Positions 63,190 through 64,000 of a stretch of 64,000 nt of DNA are shown piece by piece. The first letter of the stretch is position 1, and every line of letters begins with the position of its first letter. The DNA comes from CALKJU01 sp035326425. Its GTDB lineage: Bacteria; Pseudomonadota; Alphaproteobacteria; Geminicoccales; Geminicoccaceae. Made by a program: the position numbers and the translations under genes. Where the stretch lies: the NCBI GenBank assembly GCA_035326425.1, contig DAOLFG010000005.1, forward strand, positions 75,726-139,725, written 5' to 3'. The notes beneath the pieces are model-generated. The model was not told the origin of the DNA. It was given only the letters and a program-made list of their open reading frames with translations, and searched no databases.

Positions 63190-63330
63190 CCGAGACCTCC
63201 TGGAGCGACGATGCACCGAGTTTGCCTTGCGCTGCGACGGGGTCAAGCGTAGAGACACGCCCTTTCGTATGTATTTCAATAGTTTAGCAGCCAACGACCG
63301 AGAGTGCTGACATTTCTGTGGCCGAGCCCC

Positions 63331-63359
63331 TTGAAGCCCGGCCGAGTTGGGACTACCTA
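63331..63359 (+). promoter_or_regulatory. Candidate groESL promoter
   Basis: TTGAAG, a 17-bp spacer and TACCTA lie just before the CIRCE element. The -35 fits sigma-70, while CTTGAA is also the sigma-32 -35 core. The -10 is poor, so the assignment is tentative. Confidence 0.4.
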
Positions 63360-63370
63360 CCGCCGCGTGC

Positions 63371-63397
63371 TTGGCACTCGTCAATGGCGAGTGCTAA
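63371..63397. promoter_or_regulatory. CIRCE operator (HrcA site)
   Basis: TTGGCACTC, 9 nt, GAGTGCTAA matches the consensus TTAGCACTC-N9-GAGTGCTAA at all but one position. It lies 50 nt before groES and should be bound by HrcA. hrcA is not in the window. Confidence 0.93.
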
Positions 63398-63446
63398 CAA
63401 GAATTCAGCCAGCGTATCCAACCACATAGGCAGGAGACAGGGGCTC

Positions 63447-63764
63447 ATGGCCACGCAGTTCCGCCCGCTCCACGACCGCGTCGTCGTCAAGCGCGTCGAG
63501 GAAGAGACCAAGACCCGCGGCGGCATCATCATCCCGGACACCGCCAAGGAAAAGCCGATGCAGGGCGAGGTAATCGCCGTCGGCCCGGGCGCCCGCAACG
63601 AGAAGGGCGAGATCCAGGCCCTCGACGTCAAGGTCGGCGACCGCATCCTGTTCGGCAAGTGGTCCGGCACCGAGGTCAAGCTCGACGGCGATGAGCTGCT
63701 GATCATGAAGGAGAGCGACATCATGGGCGTCATCGAGACGTCCGCGCTTGCCAAGGCCGCCTGA
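63447..63764 (+). CDS. groES: Co-chaperonin GroES
   Basis: This 105-residue protein has the GroES core FRPLHDRVVVKRVEEETKTRGG and the mobile-loop region GGIIIPDTAKEKPMQ. The C-terminus ends in SDIMGVIE. It caps GroEL for protein folding. AGGAG lies upstream of the ATG at 63447. The CIRCE element directs HrcA repression. groEL follows after 53 nt. Confidence 0.97.
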   Translation: MATQFRPLHDRVVVKRVEEETKTRGGIIIPDTAKEKPMQGEVIAVGPGARNEKGEIQALDVKVGDRILFGKWSGTEVKLDGDELLIMKESDIMGVIETSALAKAA

Positions 63765-63817
63765 GCCGGCCGCATCTCGCACCTATCGCCAGAGATTTCT
63801 GACAGGGAAAGCCGAAC

Positions 63818-64000
<183 letters not shown>

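Overview
This is 64 kb of very GC-rich DNA (about 70% G+C by eye), densely packed with genes. The gene content points to an alphaproteobacterium, probably Rhodospirillales-like: a COQ9-family protein, the divergent LppC / rsmI-yraN arrangement, ftsEX beside a zinc-ribbon protein, the two-step Psd-PssA phospholipid pair, a Usg-family protein, cobF, GluQRS, and a groESL operon with a CIRCE element. Most junctions are 4-nt stop/start overlaps or gaps of a few bases. No insertion sequences, phage genes or CRISPR arrays were seen, so this is mainly chromosomal core with accessory cassettes.

Layout. 1-5.2 kb: the tail of an iron-type ABC binding protein, then a TRAP transporter (dctP-dctQ-dctM) divergent from a GntR regulator and a rhamnonate-dehydratase-like sugar-acid dehydratase, with a palindromic operator between them. 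5.2-15.4 kb: housekeeping metabolism (MBL/ODP protein, tsaC, bioY, purD, argC, ilvA, cobF, esterase, gluQ, lipoprotein hydrolase) and a membrane-tethered receiver-only protein. 15.4-20 kb: DUF72, ftsX-ftsE, a zinc-ribbon protein, tadA, nnrU. 20-25.6 kb: a secreted glutathione peroxidase coupled to a membrane 2Fe-2S class III cyclase, then divergent oxyR/katG. 25.6-36.7 kb: COQ9, peptide deformylase, an alpha-E/ATP-grasp pair, a degenerate GGDEF-EAL protein, LppC, rsmI-yraN, a LysR regulator and an RTX-repeat protein. 36.7-45.4 kb: prpE, then an operon of an aberrant ABC protein, a cyclic-nucleotide-binding protein, a class III cyclase and an FkbM methyltransferase, running on into psd-pssA. 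45.4-50.2 kb: universal stress protein, dsbB, DedA-like protein, SPFH/NfeD pair, YcaQ-like glycosylase, tRNA-Leu(CAA). 50.2-55 kb: a decayed katE-type catalase, an orphan TAXI binding protein, and a coupled ampG / small ORF / tag / dipeptidase set. 55-63 kb: an aldehyde dehydrogenase, a CRP-like palindrome, and an iron-type cluster (imelysin, multicopper oxidase, di-heme oxidoreductase, second imelysin, DUF1513). 63-64 kb: Usg, then CIRCE-groES-groEL, cut off by the window end.

Themes. Cyclic-nucleotide signalling recurs: two class III cyclases, a stand-alone CNB protein and a perfect TGTGA-N6-TCACA site. Oxidative-stress functions also recur: OxyR without its second cysteine, KatG, a glutathione peroxidase and a dead HPII-type catalase. 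The best candidate for an undescribed system is the operon at 38.7-43.8 kb. Its ABC protein has lost most ATPase-motif residues, carries a large insert holding two extra copies of the post-Q-loop motif, and is translationally linked to a cyclic-nucleotide receptor and a cyclase. All functions are inferred from motifs and family knowledge; nothing was searched or computed.
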